Origin: an uncultured Saprospiraceae bacterium
GTDB lineage: Bacteria; Bacteroidota; Bacteroidia; Chitinophagales; Saprospiraceae
DNA: 32,465 bases
NCBI GenBank assembly: GCA_937973565.1
Contig: CALJKQ010000296.1
Span: 1-32,465 of the forward strand
Direction: 5' to 3'
The notes beneath the pieces were generated by a model. It had not been told where the DNA came from. It did no database searches and saw only the letters and a list, made by a program, of their open reading frames with translations. Of this stretch, positions 7,204 through 15,309 are shown in pieces. The translations under genes and the position numbers were made by a program. Each line of letters starts with the position of its first letter. The stretch's first letter is position 1.

Positions 7204-9509
7204 GTGACAGTTGTTTTAATGTTTGAATGTTTGATTTTACTATTATGCAGATGAAACAAGGCAAGCTGGCCCACAGCCACGTTTTCATCATTGGGGCTAA
7301 ATTGGTTGTGGAGGTAAATCTGATGTTGTCCCCGGCTCAATTCAAATAGCGCATCAACCAAAAAGGCATTTTGAAAGACGCCTCCACTCAAGGCCATTTG
7401 TGCACAGTTGTAGTGTCTTGACTGTTGTACAATCAGATTAGCCAGGCTGTACCAGAATTTTTTGGACATCTCATGTGGATCACAACCACATTGAAATTCA
7501 TGGATCCACTGAACAAGTGCCGGAGTATAATCAATGCCCTTATCCGTCAATCCAAATTGGTAAAAGTCGTTGGGTTGACCCTTTGCTGCCCGCCAGGCCA
7601 GCGCTTCCAATTTCATGGCAGCTTCTCCTTCATAAGTCTGAATATCACACAATCCGAGCAGTGACGCAAAGCCATCTATAAGTCGACCCATTGAAGAGGT
7701 GTGCAATGGGCTGTTATTAACTAATCGCATATAGTATTGAAACTCCTCTGCCGAAAATAGTTGTTGAACTATTTCTTTTGCGACCGGAATACCTCCTGCC
7801 AATGCCAATGCGCTCAGGCGGGGTTCCCTGCTCATCTTATCTCCTGCCAATTGGGGGAAATATTGCAAAGAAGTGAGCCTGGTAATATCGCCATTATTGA
7901 ATAAAAAGGTTTCGCCACCCCATATCTGGCCATCGTCGCCATATCCGGTACCATCCCATACGTAACCCAGAACAGGTTCCCTACTTTCCAACAAATGGTT
8001 TTCTGCCAGGACTGAAGCGAAATGGGCTTTATGGTGCTGAAACAAATGAAGTTTCACTTTTTTTTCCCGGGCTATGGCCGCTCCCATCAAAGTGCTGTGG
8101 TAGTTGGGATGAGCATCTGTAAGCACATGCTCTATATCAGGAGCAGTAAGACCCAGGATATGTTTCAAAACCTTATCCACCTGGACCAGGCTTTCATATG
8201 AACCCAGTTTGCCCAAATACTGACTTACATTCAGGTTTTTTCCGAAATGAACAGCAAAACTGTTTTTCATATCAGCCCCCATTGCAAGAATACCTTCCTG
8301 AGCTGAAGGCAAAAGTTCAGTCACTACTGCAGGGGCAAATCCCCTGCTGCGTCTGATCATGATGGTCTTCCCTTTTGTGGAAACTCTCAGTACACTATCA
8401 TCCTGAGGCACTACAATCTCGCGGTCATTGATCAGAAAGTAGTCTGCTATGTCACCGAGCTTTTCAATCGCCGAATCATCGTTGTATTCGATCGGACAGC
8501 CACTGACATTGGCACTTGTAGCCACCAGCGGTTTACCAAAACCGGTACCAATCAATTCCAGCAGGGGACTATAAGGCAGCATCACTCCCTGATGAGCCAA
8601 CGATGGCGCTACTTTATCCACAGCTATGCCACTCACAGGCTGATCTTTTATTCTACCCAACACAATAGGAGCTGCCGGAGATTGCATCCATTCTATTTCC
8701 TTTTGACTCAATAAAACATCGCCAAGAACGGCATTCAAATCGGGATACAATAAGGCAAGCGGTTTGGCAGGTCTGTGTTTGCGTTCTCGCAATTTTTCTA
8801 AAACACCAGGTGATGTAGCGTCACAAAGAAGGAGGTAGCCGCCTATTCCTTTTACAGCAACGATGGCGCCATTGCGCAACTTATCCATCGCATCTGCAAT
8901 AATGGCAGCCTGATCGGTAGAAATCACTTGCCCCTTTGCATCCAGCCAGGACATTTTTACCCCGCAATCGGGGCATGAATTGGTTTGACTGTAAAAACGT
9001 ATATCATCACTTCGATTGTATTCCCGATTACAAGATGGACACATCGTCAGGTACTGCATGGCAGTATTTTCTCTTTCGTAGGGAAGTTTCCTGAGGATGG
9101 AATAACGGGGTCCGCAATTCAAGCAAGTAGTAAAGGCATAGCCAAAGCGGTGGTTGGCAGGATCGTGAATGGCTTGTCTGCAATCGGCGCACAGCGCCAG
9201 ATCGGGGGTGATCCACATATTAAACTGAGTATGAGCATCCTCCCGGGCTATAGAAAATCCCTCGAAATCTCTGAATGGTTGTTCTTCGGTAACAATGCTG
9301 GAAATGATAGACATCTCCGGTTTGCATTCATTCAGTTTGCGCAGAAACGATTCCAGCTCCCGGTTGTCTGCATTGAGGTAAATGTGTACACCATCCGCAG
9401 TATTGGAAACGGAACCTGAGAGATGCATCTCCGTGGCAATGCGATACACGGCTGGACGAAAGCCCACACCCTGAACCCTGCCGCTAATATGTATATGGAG
9501 GGTTTTCAT
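7194..9509 (-). CDS. hypF: HypF, carbamoyltransferase of hydrogenase maturation
   Basis: 771 residues, full length for the family. HypF converts carbamoyl phosphate and ATP to carbamoyl-AMP and transfers the carbamoyl group to HypE. Domains in order: an acylphosphatase-like domain (1-~90, GRVQGVGFRPA with Arg19); two zinc fingers with cysteine pairs at 107/110, 129/132, 157/160 and 179/182; a YrdC-like domain (about 200-390, with KGIGGYLLLCDA and RKHRPAKPLALL); and a Kae1-like C-terminal domain with FQHHKAH and WDGTGYGDDG. No lesion is visible. It starts 13 nt after hypB and overlaps hypC by 10 nt. Confidence 0.97.
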   Translation of the reverse strand: MKTLHIHISGRVQGVGFRPAVYRIATEMHLSGSVSNTADGVHIYLNADNRELESFLRKLNECKPEMSIISSIVTEEQPFRDFEGFSIAREDAHTQFNMWITPDLALCADCRQAIHDPANHRFGYAFTTCLNCGPRYSILRKLPYERENTAMQYLTMCPSCNREYNRSDDIRFYSQTNSCPDCGVKMSWLDAKGQVISTDQAAIIADAMDKLRNGAIVAVKGIGGYLLLCDATSPGVLEKLRERKHRPAKPLALLYPDLNAVLGDVLLSQKEIEWMQSPAAPIVLGRIKDQPVSGIAVDKVAPSLAHQGVMLPYSPLLELIGTGFGKPLVATSANVSGCPIEYNDDSAIEKLGDIADYFLINDREIVVPQDDSVLRVSTKGKTIMIRRSRGFAPAVVTELLPSAQEGILAMGADMKNSFAVHFGKNLNVSQYLGKLGSYESLVQVDKVLKHILGLTAPDIEHVLTDAHPNYHSTLMGAAIAREKKVKLHLFQHHKAHFASVLAENHLLESREPVLGYVWDGTGYGDDGQIWGGETFLFNNGDITRLTSLQYFPQLAGDKMSREPRLSALALAGGIPVAKEIVQQLFSAEEFQYYMRLVNNSPLHTSSMGRLIDGFASLLGLCDIQTYEGEAAMKLEALAWRAAKGQPNDFYQFGLTDKGIDYTPALVQWIHEFQCGCDPHEMSKKFWYSLANLIVQQSRHYNCAQMALSGGVFQNAFLVDALFELSRGQHQIYLHNQFSPNDENVAVGQLALFHLHNSKIKHSNIKTTVTCA

Positions 9510-9522
9510 TTCTCTGATGTCG

Positions 9523-10245
9523 TCAGACCTCGGCGGTCTGTTGTTGTTTCACTTTGAGCCAATCGTACCATTGATGCATACCTTCGCCGGTAAGACTGCT
9601 TACTTCTATGATTTCGAGATTCGGATTTACCCTGCGCGCATTTTCTTTAGCTTTTTCAATACTGAAAGGTACATAGGGTAAAAGATCAATTTTATTAATC
9701 ACACAAAGGTGAGAAGAATAAAACATATCAGGATATTTCAAGGGTTTATCATCACCCTCTGTAACACTCATCACAACAACGCGGTATTTCTCACCCAGAT
9801 CAAACATGGCCGGACAAACTAAGTTTCCTACGTTTTCAATAAACAGGATGGATTCTGAAACGGGTTTCAGTCCTTGTAATGCATGATAAACCATATGGGC
9901 ATCCAAATGACAGCCTTTACCGGTGTTAATCTGGGTAACCTTAGTGCCGGTGGCATGGATGCGGTCTGCATCATTGGTCGTCTGCTGATCGCCTTCAATG
10001 ACAGCAAAGGGAATGGTATCTTTGAGATCGGTCAGGGTCTTTTCCAATAAGGAAGTCTTACCTGAGCCGGGGGAACTCACAAGATTCAAGCATAGGATTT
10101 CTTTGGCATCAAAATAACCTCGGTTACGTTCTGCCAAAAGATTGTTTTGGTGTAGAATGTCTTTTTCTACATCAATGATCTTACTGGAATCTATGTGCTC
10201 GTGATCGTGGGAATGGCCGCCTCCGCAGCCGCAGCTTACACACAT
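9523..10245 (-). CDS. hypB: HypB, GTPase for nickel insertion
   Basis: 240 residues. HypB works with HypA to deliver nickel to the large-subunit precursor using GTP hydrolysis. The N-terminus MCVSCGC carries the CxxCGC high-affinity nickel motif. A short histidine-rich stretch follows (GGGHSHDHEH, residues 8-17), which could store a little nickel but is far shorter than in storage-type HypB. The P-loop is SPGSGKTS (58-65), NKID (184-187) gives guanine specificity, and Cys112-His113 with Cys144 form the metal site in the G domain. It lies between hypA (22-nt gap) and hypF (13-nt gap). Confidence 0.96.
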   Translation of the reverse strand: MCVSCGCGGGHSHDHEHIDSSKIIDVEKDILHQNNLLAERNRGYFDAKEILCLNLVSSPGSGKTSLLEKTLTDLKDTIPFAVIEGDQQTTNDADRIHATGTKVTQINTGKGCHLDAHMVYHALQGLKPVSESILFIENVGNLVCPAMFDLGEKYRVVVMSVTEGDDKPLKYPDMFYSSHLCVINKIDLLPYVPFSIEKAKENARRVNPNLEIIEVSSLTGEGMHQWYDWLKVKQQQTAEV

Positions 10246-10267
10246 ATTTGTAATATTTATGGTTTTA

Positions 10268-10609
10268 TCAATCCAGGAGCAGAGACTTTACCCTGAGTTC
10301 CTTTCCTGATGTAATATCTTTAAAATAACTATGGCACGAAGGACAGATGTCATAAATCTGTTGCATCGGAAATTCGCAGCCACAGTCCAGGCATTTACCC
10401 ATGCCTGGGGGTCTTATGATTTCGAGTTTGGAAGCATCCAACACAGTGCCTTTGATGGCCTGCTGCCAGGCGAAATCAAAGGAAGCCAACTCTACTCCAC
10501 TGAGTTCTCCAATAACCAGTTCAATGCCATTGAACTTGCTGACTCCGGCTTTGAGCGCCTCTTTGTCAGCTATTTCAACGATGCCCATAGCTATGGATAA
10601 CTCGTGCAT
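10268..10609 (-). CDS. hypA: HypA, nickel metallochaperone
   Basis: 113 residues, the standard size. The MHELS start is invariant in the family and His2 is the nickel ligand. A zinc site is formed by Cys73/Cys76 (CLDC) and Cys89/Cys92 (CPSC). HypA partners with HypB to insert nickel into the hydrogenase large subunit. Its start codon is 3 nt after the TAA of the small membrane protein upstream, so the two are very likely co-translated. Confidence 0.96.
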   Translation of the reverse strand: MHELSIAMGIVEIADKEALKAGVSKFNGIELVIGELSGVELASFDFAWQQAIKGTVLDASKLEIIRPPGMGKCLDCGCEFPMQQIYDICPSCHSYFKDITSGKELRVKSLLLD

Positions 10610-10612
10610 GAT

Positions 10613-10837
10613 TTAGGCGTTGGTCGTTTTTGATTTTGGACGATAAACAAAAGCAAGCACCAATGAAATTACGATGGCTATTGAAAGCACAGCATGCTCA
10701 GGCTGCGTAAAATAGTGAATCACACTCCAACCATCATGTGAATGATCCCCATGGCCCGGATGGGCACTGGCTAAGCCGGGCAAAGACACAATGATCAACA
10801 TCAAGGCTGCTTTCAGAAAATTGAATATTCCTTTCAT
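10613..10837 (-). CDS. Small His-rich membrane protein, HupE/UreJ-like N-terminus (first gene of hyp operon)
   Basis: 74 residues. A signal peptide (1-25, ending LASA) precedes a mature N-terminus HPGHGDHSHDGWSVIHYF rich in histidine and acid. One transmembrane helix (about 48-65, AVLSIAIVISLVLAFVY) and a basic tail (RPKSK) follow. AHPGHG right after a signal peptide is the N-terminal hallmark of HupE/UreJ nickel permeases. Those proteins, however, are about 190-200 residues with several helices, so this is not a complete HupE. It leads the hyp operon and ends 3 nt before hypA. I infer a periplasmic metal-binding or nickel-handling role; no function is established by sequence alone. Confidence 0.75.
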   Translation of the reverse strand: MKGIFNFLKAALMLIIVSLPGLASAHPGHGDHSHDGWSVIHYFTQPEHAVLSIAIVISLVLAFVYRPKSKTTNA

Positions 10838-10860
10838 GTTTATTTAGATTGATTAAAAAT

Positions 10861-10884
10861 GAGAGTATCAAATAGTATTAAAAA
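10861..10884 (-). promoter_or_regulatory. Degenerate copy of the T-rich direct-repeat element upstream of the hyp operon
   Basis: Read on the minus strand this begins TTTTTAATACTATTTGATAC, then TCTC. It matches the copy before the kinase gene (15310-15328 and flanks) at 20 of 24 positions. The ATACT core recurs after exactly 10 bp (ATACTATTTG then ATACTCTC), as in the better copies. It ends about 24 bp before the first hyp-operon gene and lies in the divergent region shared with the hydrogenase genes. Function is inferred; AT-rich DNA makes chance similarity possible. Confidence 0.4.
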
Positions 10885-10921
10885 ACCATGCAACGAAAGT
10901 ATATAGCATGGCTTTCCCTCG

Positions 10922-10939
10922 ATATGACCCAAATCATAT
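10922..10939. promoter_or_regulatory. Inverted repeat with CRP/FNR-family geometry, distal site
   Basis: A perfect inverted repeat ATATGA-N6-TCATAT. The TATGA-N6-TCATA core has the same half-site spacing as CRP (TGTGA-N6-TCACA) and FNR (TTGA-N6-TCAA) operators. It lies in the divergent hyp/hydrogenase promoter region, 83 bp before the small-subunit start, and its centre is 22 bp from that of the next palindrome. Confidence 0.5.
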
Positions 10940-10945
10940 TCTGCA

Positions 10946-10959
10946 CTGATCATAATCAA
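10946..10959. promoter_or_regulatory. FNR-like operator, proximal site before hydrogenase genes
   Basis: CTGATCATAATCAA matches the FNR consensus TTGAT-N4-ATCAA at nine of ten defined bases. Its centre lies 22 bp (about two helical turns) from the upstream palindrome. A TAATTTTC at 10982-10989, one mismatch from the Bacteroidota TAnnTTTG promoter element, would put the proximal site near -41 of the hydrogenase promoter, a class II activator position. The promoter assignment is inferred. Redox or oxygen control would be sensible for this operon. Confidence 0.5.
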
Positions 10960-11021
10960 CAGAATCCGGTAAACCTGTTTCTAATTTTCCGAAGTTTTTT
11001 AACCTTCAAATCAAAAGGCCA

Positions 11022-12164
11022 ATGTCAAAACACAAGTTATCCGAGGAAAAGTGGTTTGAACAACCCACTTATTACGATGAGATCCGCTTCAAAGGATATA
11101 CCCGACGGGATTTTATGAAATTCGCCAGCATGATGGCAGCATTTATAGGCTTGGAATCTTCGGCCATTGGCCAGGTAGCAAAAGCGATGGAAACCAAGCC
11201 CAGGCTACCGGTTATTTGGCTTCACTTTCAGGAATGCACCTGCTGCAGCGAGAGTTTCATCCGTTCTTCCCATCCTATCGTAGCAGATATCTTACTGGAT
11301 AAAATTTCTCTCGACTATTCAGAGACATTGATGGCAGCATCGGGTACACAAGCGGAAGCTGCCCTAAAAAATACACTTGAAAAATACAAAGGCCAATATA
11401 TATTGTGCATCGAAGGCAGTGTGCCTACCGGTGCCGACGGTGTATATTGTATGATTGGAGGTAAAACTTCTATGCAGATTCTGGAAGAAGTTTCTGAAAA
11501 TGCAGCAGCAGTTATTGCGTGGGGTAGTTGCGCCAGCAATGGTTGCGTACAATCCGCCAAACCGAACCCAACATCGGCAACTCCAATACACAAACTGGTT
11601 AAAGGCAAACCTGTGATCAAAGTTCCCGGCTGTCCGCCTATCGGAGAAGTAATGGCCGGTGTCATCGTACACTACCTTACCTTCGGAACCATTCCTGAAC
11701 TCGACAGATTGGGCAGACCTAAGGCATTTTACAGCAAACGCGTTCACGATACCTGCTACAGACGTCCATTTTACGATGCCGGCCTATTTGTGGAAAGTTT
11801 CGATGACGAAAATGCTAAAAAAGGATATTGTCTGTACAAAGTGGGTTGTAAAGGACCAACAACTTATAACGCTTGTGGCGTGATGAAGTGGAACGCCGGT
11901 ACCAGCTACCCCATCCAGTCCGGTCACCCCTGCATTGGTTGCAGCGAAGAAAACTACTGGGACAATGGCAGATTGTATCAAAGAGCATCCTCATTTGCCG
12001 GCTTTGGTATTGAGTCAGATGCAGACACCCTGGGCAAATATGCATTGGGCGCCACAGGGGTAGCTTTGGCAGGACACGCCATTCTAACCAACATTAATAA
12101 AAGAAAAGACATCAACACCCTTACTGCTGAAGGCGAAGCCGGTGATGTAGATGTAATTGAATAA
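11022..12164 (+). CDS. hyaA: [NiFe] hydrogenase small subunit, six-Cys proximal cluster (oxygen-tolerant group 1d type), Tat-exported
   Basis: 380 residues. The twin-arginine signal TRRDFMKFA (Arg28-Arg29) and a hydrophobic stretch lead to mature sequence from about residue 55. Proximal-cluster cysteines are 72, 74 and 75 (ECTCCSES), 170 and 175 (WGSCASNGC) and 204 (VPGCPP). The extra Cys74 and Cys175, which are glycines in standard enzymes, define the [4Fe-3S] cluster of oxygen-tolerant uptake hydrogenases. Distal-cluster ligands are His242, Cys245, Cys270 and Cys276; medial ones are Cys285, Cys304 and Cys307. A C-terminal helix (about 338-356) anchors the protein to the membrane beside the cytochrome b. 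It passes electrons from H2 oxidation towards quinone. The large-subunit gene starts 19 nt downstream. Confidence 0.96.
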   Translation: MSKHKLSEEKWFEQPTYYDEIRFKGYTRRDFMKFASMMAAFIGLESSAIGQVAKAMETKPRLPVIWLHFQECTCCSESFIRSSHPIVADILLDKISLDYSETLMAASGTQAEAALKNTLEKYKGQYILCIEGSVPTGADGVYCMIGGKTSMQILEEVSENAAAVIAWGSCASNGCVQSAKPNPTSATPIHKLVKGKPVIKVPGCPPIGEVMAGVIVHYLTFGTIPELDRLGRPKAFYSKRVHDTCYRRPFYDAGLFVESFDDENAKKGYCLYKVGCKGPTTYNACGVMKWNAGTSYPIQSGHPCIGCSEENYWDNGRLYQRASSFAGFGIESDADTLGKYALGATGVALAGHAILTNINKRKDINTLTAEGEAGDVDVIE

Positions 12165-12183
12165 ACCATAAAAACCAGGTATA

Positions 12184-13908
12184 ATGGGAAAAAGAATAGT
12201 TGTCGATCCTATCACCCGTATCGAGGGTCACTTGAGGATTGAAGCCGATATTGAAAATGGTAAAATCAAAGACGCCTACAGCTCGGGAACGATGGTGCGT
12301 CTGATCGAAGAAATATTAAAGGGACGCGATCCACGCGATGCCTGGGCCTATGTAGGTCGGGTTTGCGGAGTATGCACATCCACCCACTCACTCACTTCTG
12401 TGCGTACCGTTGAAGATGCTTTAAAGATCAATATACCCGCCAATGCAGAACTGGTGAGAAACATCATGCACTGTACCTTGTATATGCACGACCACGTGGT
12501 ACACTTTTACCACCTGCATGCCATGGACTGGGTAGATGTAGTGAATGCATTGAAGGCCGACCCTAAAAAAACATCAGAGCTTGCGCAGAGCCTTTCACAT
12601 TGGCCCAAGAGTTCACCCGGTTATTTCAGCGACATTCAGGCACGCATTGGCAAGTTTGTAGCCAGCGGTCAGCTCGGCATTTTTGCCAATGGTTACTGGG
12701 GACACCCCGCTTACAAATTGCCTGCAGAAGTAAACCTCATTGGCCTGGCGCACTATCTGGAAGCATTAGAATGGCAAAAAGAGATTGTGAAAATTCATGC
12801 CATCTTTGGAGGTAAAAATCCACACCCCAATTATTTGGTGGGGGGTATGGCATGCTCTATCGGACTCGATGATGTAAGTGGTATCAATGCAGAGAGACTT
12901 GCCATGATAGATCGCTTGCTGGAGGAAGGAAAACAATTTATCGAACAGGTTTATATACCGGATCTGATGGCCATTGCTTCGTTTTACAAAGACTGGGGAG
13001 GCATAGGAGGTGGCCTGGGCAACTATCTTGTATACGGTGACCTGCCCACCAAAGGCATCAACGATCCTTCATCATTTAAGTTTCCAGGCGGTGCCATCCT
13101 CAACAAAGATATCAGCAAGGTTTACGACGTTGACCTGAAAAAAGATGACGAAATTCAGGAATTTATCAAACATTCATGGTATGACTACAGCGGTGGTGAT
13201 GAGCAAGGCCTTCACCCTTGGAAAGGCGAAAGCAAGATCAATTATACAGGTCCAAAACCCCCGTTCGAGCACCTTGATGTAAAGGATAAGTACTCATACC
13301 TTAAGACGCCACGATGGAATGGCAATGCCATGGAAGTAGGTCCACTGGCACGCGTACTGGTTGGATATGCCAAAGGTATTGAAGAATACCGTGCCGTTGT
13401 GGATAAGGCCCTTACAGACCTGAATGTGCCTGTAACCGCTCTATTCTCAACGCTGGGAAGAACTGCAGCCCGCGGTTTTGAATGTGCCCTGACCGCACAG
13501 TGGGGCAGAGAATTTTTCGACCAACTGATCAGCAACATTAAAAACGGAGATACACGAATGGCAGACACTAGTCTGTTCAATCCGGAAACCTGGCCTAAAA
13601 CAGCTTTTGGAGTAGGTTTTGCAGAAGCGCCCAGAGGGGCACTGGCACACTGGATCAACATCGAGGATCAGAAAATTGCCAACTATCAATTGGTAGTACC
13701 TACCACCTGGAATGCATCTCCAAGGGACACCAAAGGACAGATGTCGGCTTATGAATCATCGCTGATAGATACACCGGTGGCCGATGAAACACAACCACTG
13801 GAGATCATCAGAACCATCCACAGCTTCGACCCTTGTATGGCATGCAGTGTACACCTATACGATGAAGAAGGTACAACGGTCAGCCGTGTAAACGTAGTAG
13901 GTGATTAA
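12184..13908 (+). CDS. hyaB: [NiFe] hydrogenase large subunit, group 1
   Basis: 574 residues, carrying the Ni-Fe(CN)2CO active site. The N-terminal ligand pair is RVCGVC (Cys61/Cys64), with the preceding RIEGH motif at 12-16. The C-terminal pair is in DPCMACSVH (Cys551/Cys554). Cleavage after His557 by the maturation protease would remove a 17-residue peptide starting LYDEEG, leaving a 557-residue mature subunit. It has no signal peptide and would be co-exported with the Tat-bearing small subunit. Position between the small subunit and cytochrome b follows the classic hya/hup order. No truncation is seen. Confidence 0.97.
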   Translation: MGKRIVVDPITRIEGHLRIEADIENGKIKDAYSSGTMVRLIEEILKGRDPRDAWAYVGRVCGVCTSTHSLTSVRTVEDALKINIPANAELVRNIMHCTLYMHDHVVHFYHLHAMDWVDVVNALKADPKKTSELAQSLSHWPKSSPGYFSDIQARIGKFVASGQLGIFANGYWGHPAYKLPAEVNLIGLAHYLEALEWQKEIVKIHAIFGGKNPHPNYLVGGMACSIGLDDVSGINAERLAMIDRLLEEGKQFIEQVYIPDLMAIASFYKDWGGIGGGLGNYLVYGDLPTKGINDPSSFKFPGGAILNKDISKVYDVDLKKDDEIQEFIKHSWYDYSGGDEQGLHPWKGESKINYTGPKPPFEHLDVKDKYSYLKTPRWNGNAMEVGPLARVLVGYAKGIEEYRAVVDKALTDLNVPVTALFSTLGRTAARGFECALTAQWGREFFDQLISNIKNGDTRMADTSLFNPETWPKTAFGVGFAEAPRGALAHWINIEDQKIANYQLVVPTTWNASPRDTKGQMSAYESSLIDTPVADETQPLEIIRTIHSFDPCMACSVHLYDEEGTTVSRVNVVGD

Positions 13909-13926
13909 CCTTAAAAATGTAAAACA

Positions 13927-14664
13927 ATGGCAGAAAAACTATTAAGGGTACACCGGCTCAGGCGCATTTACGTTTGGGAACTACCCGTAAGAATATACCA
14001 CTGGATCAATGTACTGGTTTTGCTGGTACTGGTGGTTACCGGATTTTACATAGGCAACCCGTTGGCTTTGATGAGTGGCAAAGAAGCATCTGAAGTATAC
14101 ACAATGGGTTGGTTCAGGTTCCTTCACTTTGCAGCCGCATATATCTTCTTTTTCAACTTTGTGTTCAGAATCTACTGGGGTTTTGTGGGCAATAAATACG
14201 CCAACTGGAAACAATTTATTCCCACATCCAAAGCATTCTGGAAAGAATTAAAGACGGTATTGAAAATAGATATATTACAGATGAAAGGAGACAAAGAAGA
14301 GAGAGAACACCTGAGTATAGGTCACAATGCGCTTGCCGGTCTGACCTACTTTGGTACCTTCCTCGCCTTCCTGCTCCAATGTCTTACCGGCTTTGGTCTC
14401 TATGCATCAATGGCATCATGGTGGTTTCCCAAGCTGTTTACCTGGGTGCCTTTCCTTCTGGGTGGAGATATTCTCACCAGACAGATTCACCACTGGACCA
14501 TGTGGTTCTTTATTCTTTTTGCTGTCATCCATGTATACCTGGTATTTTACCACGACTACGTAGAAGGCAGGGGAGAAATCAGCAGCATGGGAGGCGGCTG
14601 GAAATTTATTGAAGAAGACTTTTTCAAAAAGAATAAGTCACACACACCCAATCCGGAATCATGA
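13927..14664 (+). CDS. hyaC: Hydrogenase b-type cytochrome subunit
   Basis: 245 residues with four predicted membrane helices (about 24-43, 63-86, 137-160 and 188-208). Histidines at 25, 67, 188/189 and 202 lie in or beside these helices and are candidates for ligating two b hemes. The opening VWELPVRIYHW and the late YHDYVEGRGEISSMGGGWK are typical of the HyaC/HupC family. It anchors the hydrogenase dimer on the periplasmic side and passes electrons to menaquinone or ubiquinone. Its gene overlaps the protease gene by 4 nt (ATGA), so translation is coupled. Confidence 0.95.
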   Translation: MAEKLLRVHRLRRIYVWELPVRIYHWINVLVLLVLVVTGFYIGNPLALMSGKEASEVYTMGWFRFLHFAAAYIFFFNFVFRIYWGFVGNKYANWKQFIPTSKAFWKELKTVLKIDILQMKGDKEEREHLSIGHNALAGLTYFGTFLAFLLQCLTGFGLYASMASWWFPKLFTWVPFLLGGDILTRQIHHWTMWFFILFAVIHVYLVFYHDYVEGRGEISSMGGGWKFIEEDFFKKNKSHTPNPES

Positions 14665-15140
14665 TCAATCCCAACAACAAGCCTGTACTCCTGCTCGGCA
14701 TCGGCAACATACTCATGGGCGATGAAGGTGTAGGCGTACATGCCATCGAGCGGGCAGAAACCTTTGATATCCCCGAATGGATGGATATCCTAGACGGAGG
14801 TACCGGAGGTTTTCACCTGCTCGAATATTTCGAAAAATACAGGCATGTGGTCATGATCGACGCTACCCTCGATGATAAAACCACAGGTAGCTGGCGAAAA
14901 ATCACTCCCAGGTATGCAAACGACTTCCCACGAGCCATGAGTACCCACGACATTGGCCTTAAGGATCTGGTAAGCGCCTTGCATCTATCGGGTCGCCTGC
15001 CGGAAATCACGTTATACGTGATCAGTATAGAGAGTATTCAACAGCAGGGTATTTATCTCACGGATAACGTAAATAAAGGAATGGAAGAAGTATTGCAAGA
15101 TATTTTGGCAACTGTGCATGAACCTCTTGCAATGGTGTAA
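14661..15140 (+). CDS. hyaD: Hydrogenase maturation endopeptidase, HyaD/HupD type
   Basis: 159 residues. This nickel-sensing protease removes the C-terminal peptide of the large subunit after the active site is loaded. The N-terminal GIGNILMGDEGVGVHA motif is diagnostic. Glu22, Asp67 (VMIDA) and His96 (STHDIGL) correspond to the three nickel ligands known from the HybD/HyaD family. The start overlaps the cytochrome gene by 4 nt. It is the last gene of the operon and a terminator follows 60 nt later. No HyaE/HyaF or HupH/J/K-type accessory gene follows. Confidence 0.95.
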   Translation: MINPNNKPVLLLGIGNILMGDEGVGVHAIERAETFDIPEWMDILDGGTGGFHLLEYFEKYRHVVMIDATLDDKTTGSWRKITPRYANDFPRAMSTHDIGLKDLVSALHLSGRLPEITLYVISIESIQQQGIYLTDNVNKGMEEVLQDILATVHEPLAMV

Positions 15141-15199
15141 AGTTCTAAAACACAAATAATGTAATGACTTCTTGTTTTGAGCAGGAAGTTATAATGAGT

Positions 15200-15252
15200 G
15201 AAGGCTTCAAATCTCCTTCTGAAAAGGCAGGATTGGAAGCCTTTCCTTTTTA
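15200..15252 (+). terminator. Probable intrinsic terminator of the hydrogenase operon
   Basis: The arm gaaggcttcaaatc (15200-15213) pairs with gattggaagcctt (15231-15243) across a ~17-nt loop with one bulge, followed by ttcctttttaa. It lies 60 nt after the protease stop and before the kinase promoter region. Confidence 0.7.
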
Positions 15253-15309
15253 AAAAGCTCCTATTATTAAACTTCAGTTTTTTTCTTACCATTGAAGAAA
15301 TCCCTCAAG

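Noticed and set aside
8985..9419. Long open frame antisense to hypF (144 codons)
   Set aside because: It lies opposite the zinc-finger and acylphosphatase part of an intact hypF and shows no recognisable protein features.
10922..10939. NikR (nickel) operator before the hydrogenase genes
   Set aside because: Half-sites ATATGA/TCATAT resemble the E. coli NikR half-site, but that operator has a 16-bp spacer while this one has 6; CRP/FNR geometry fits better.
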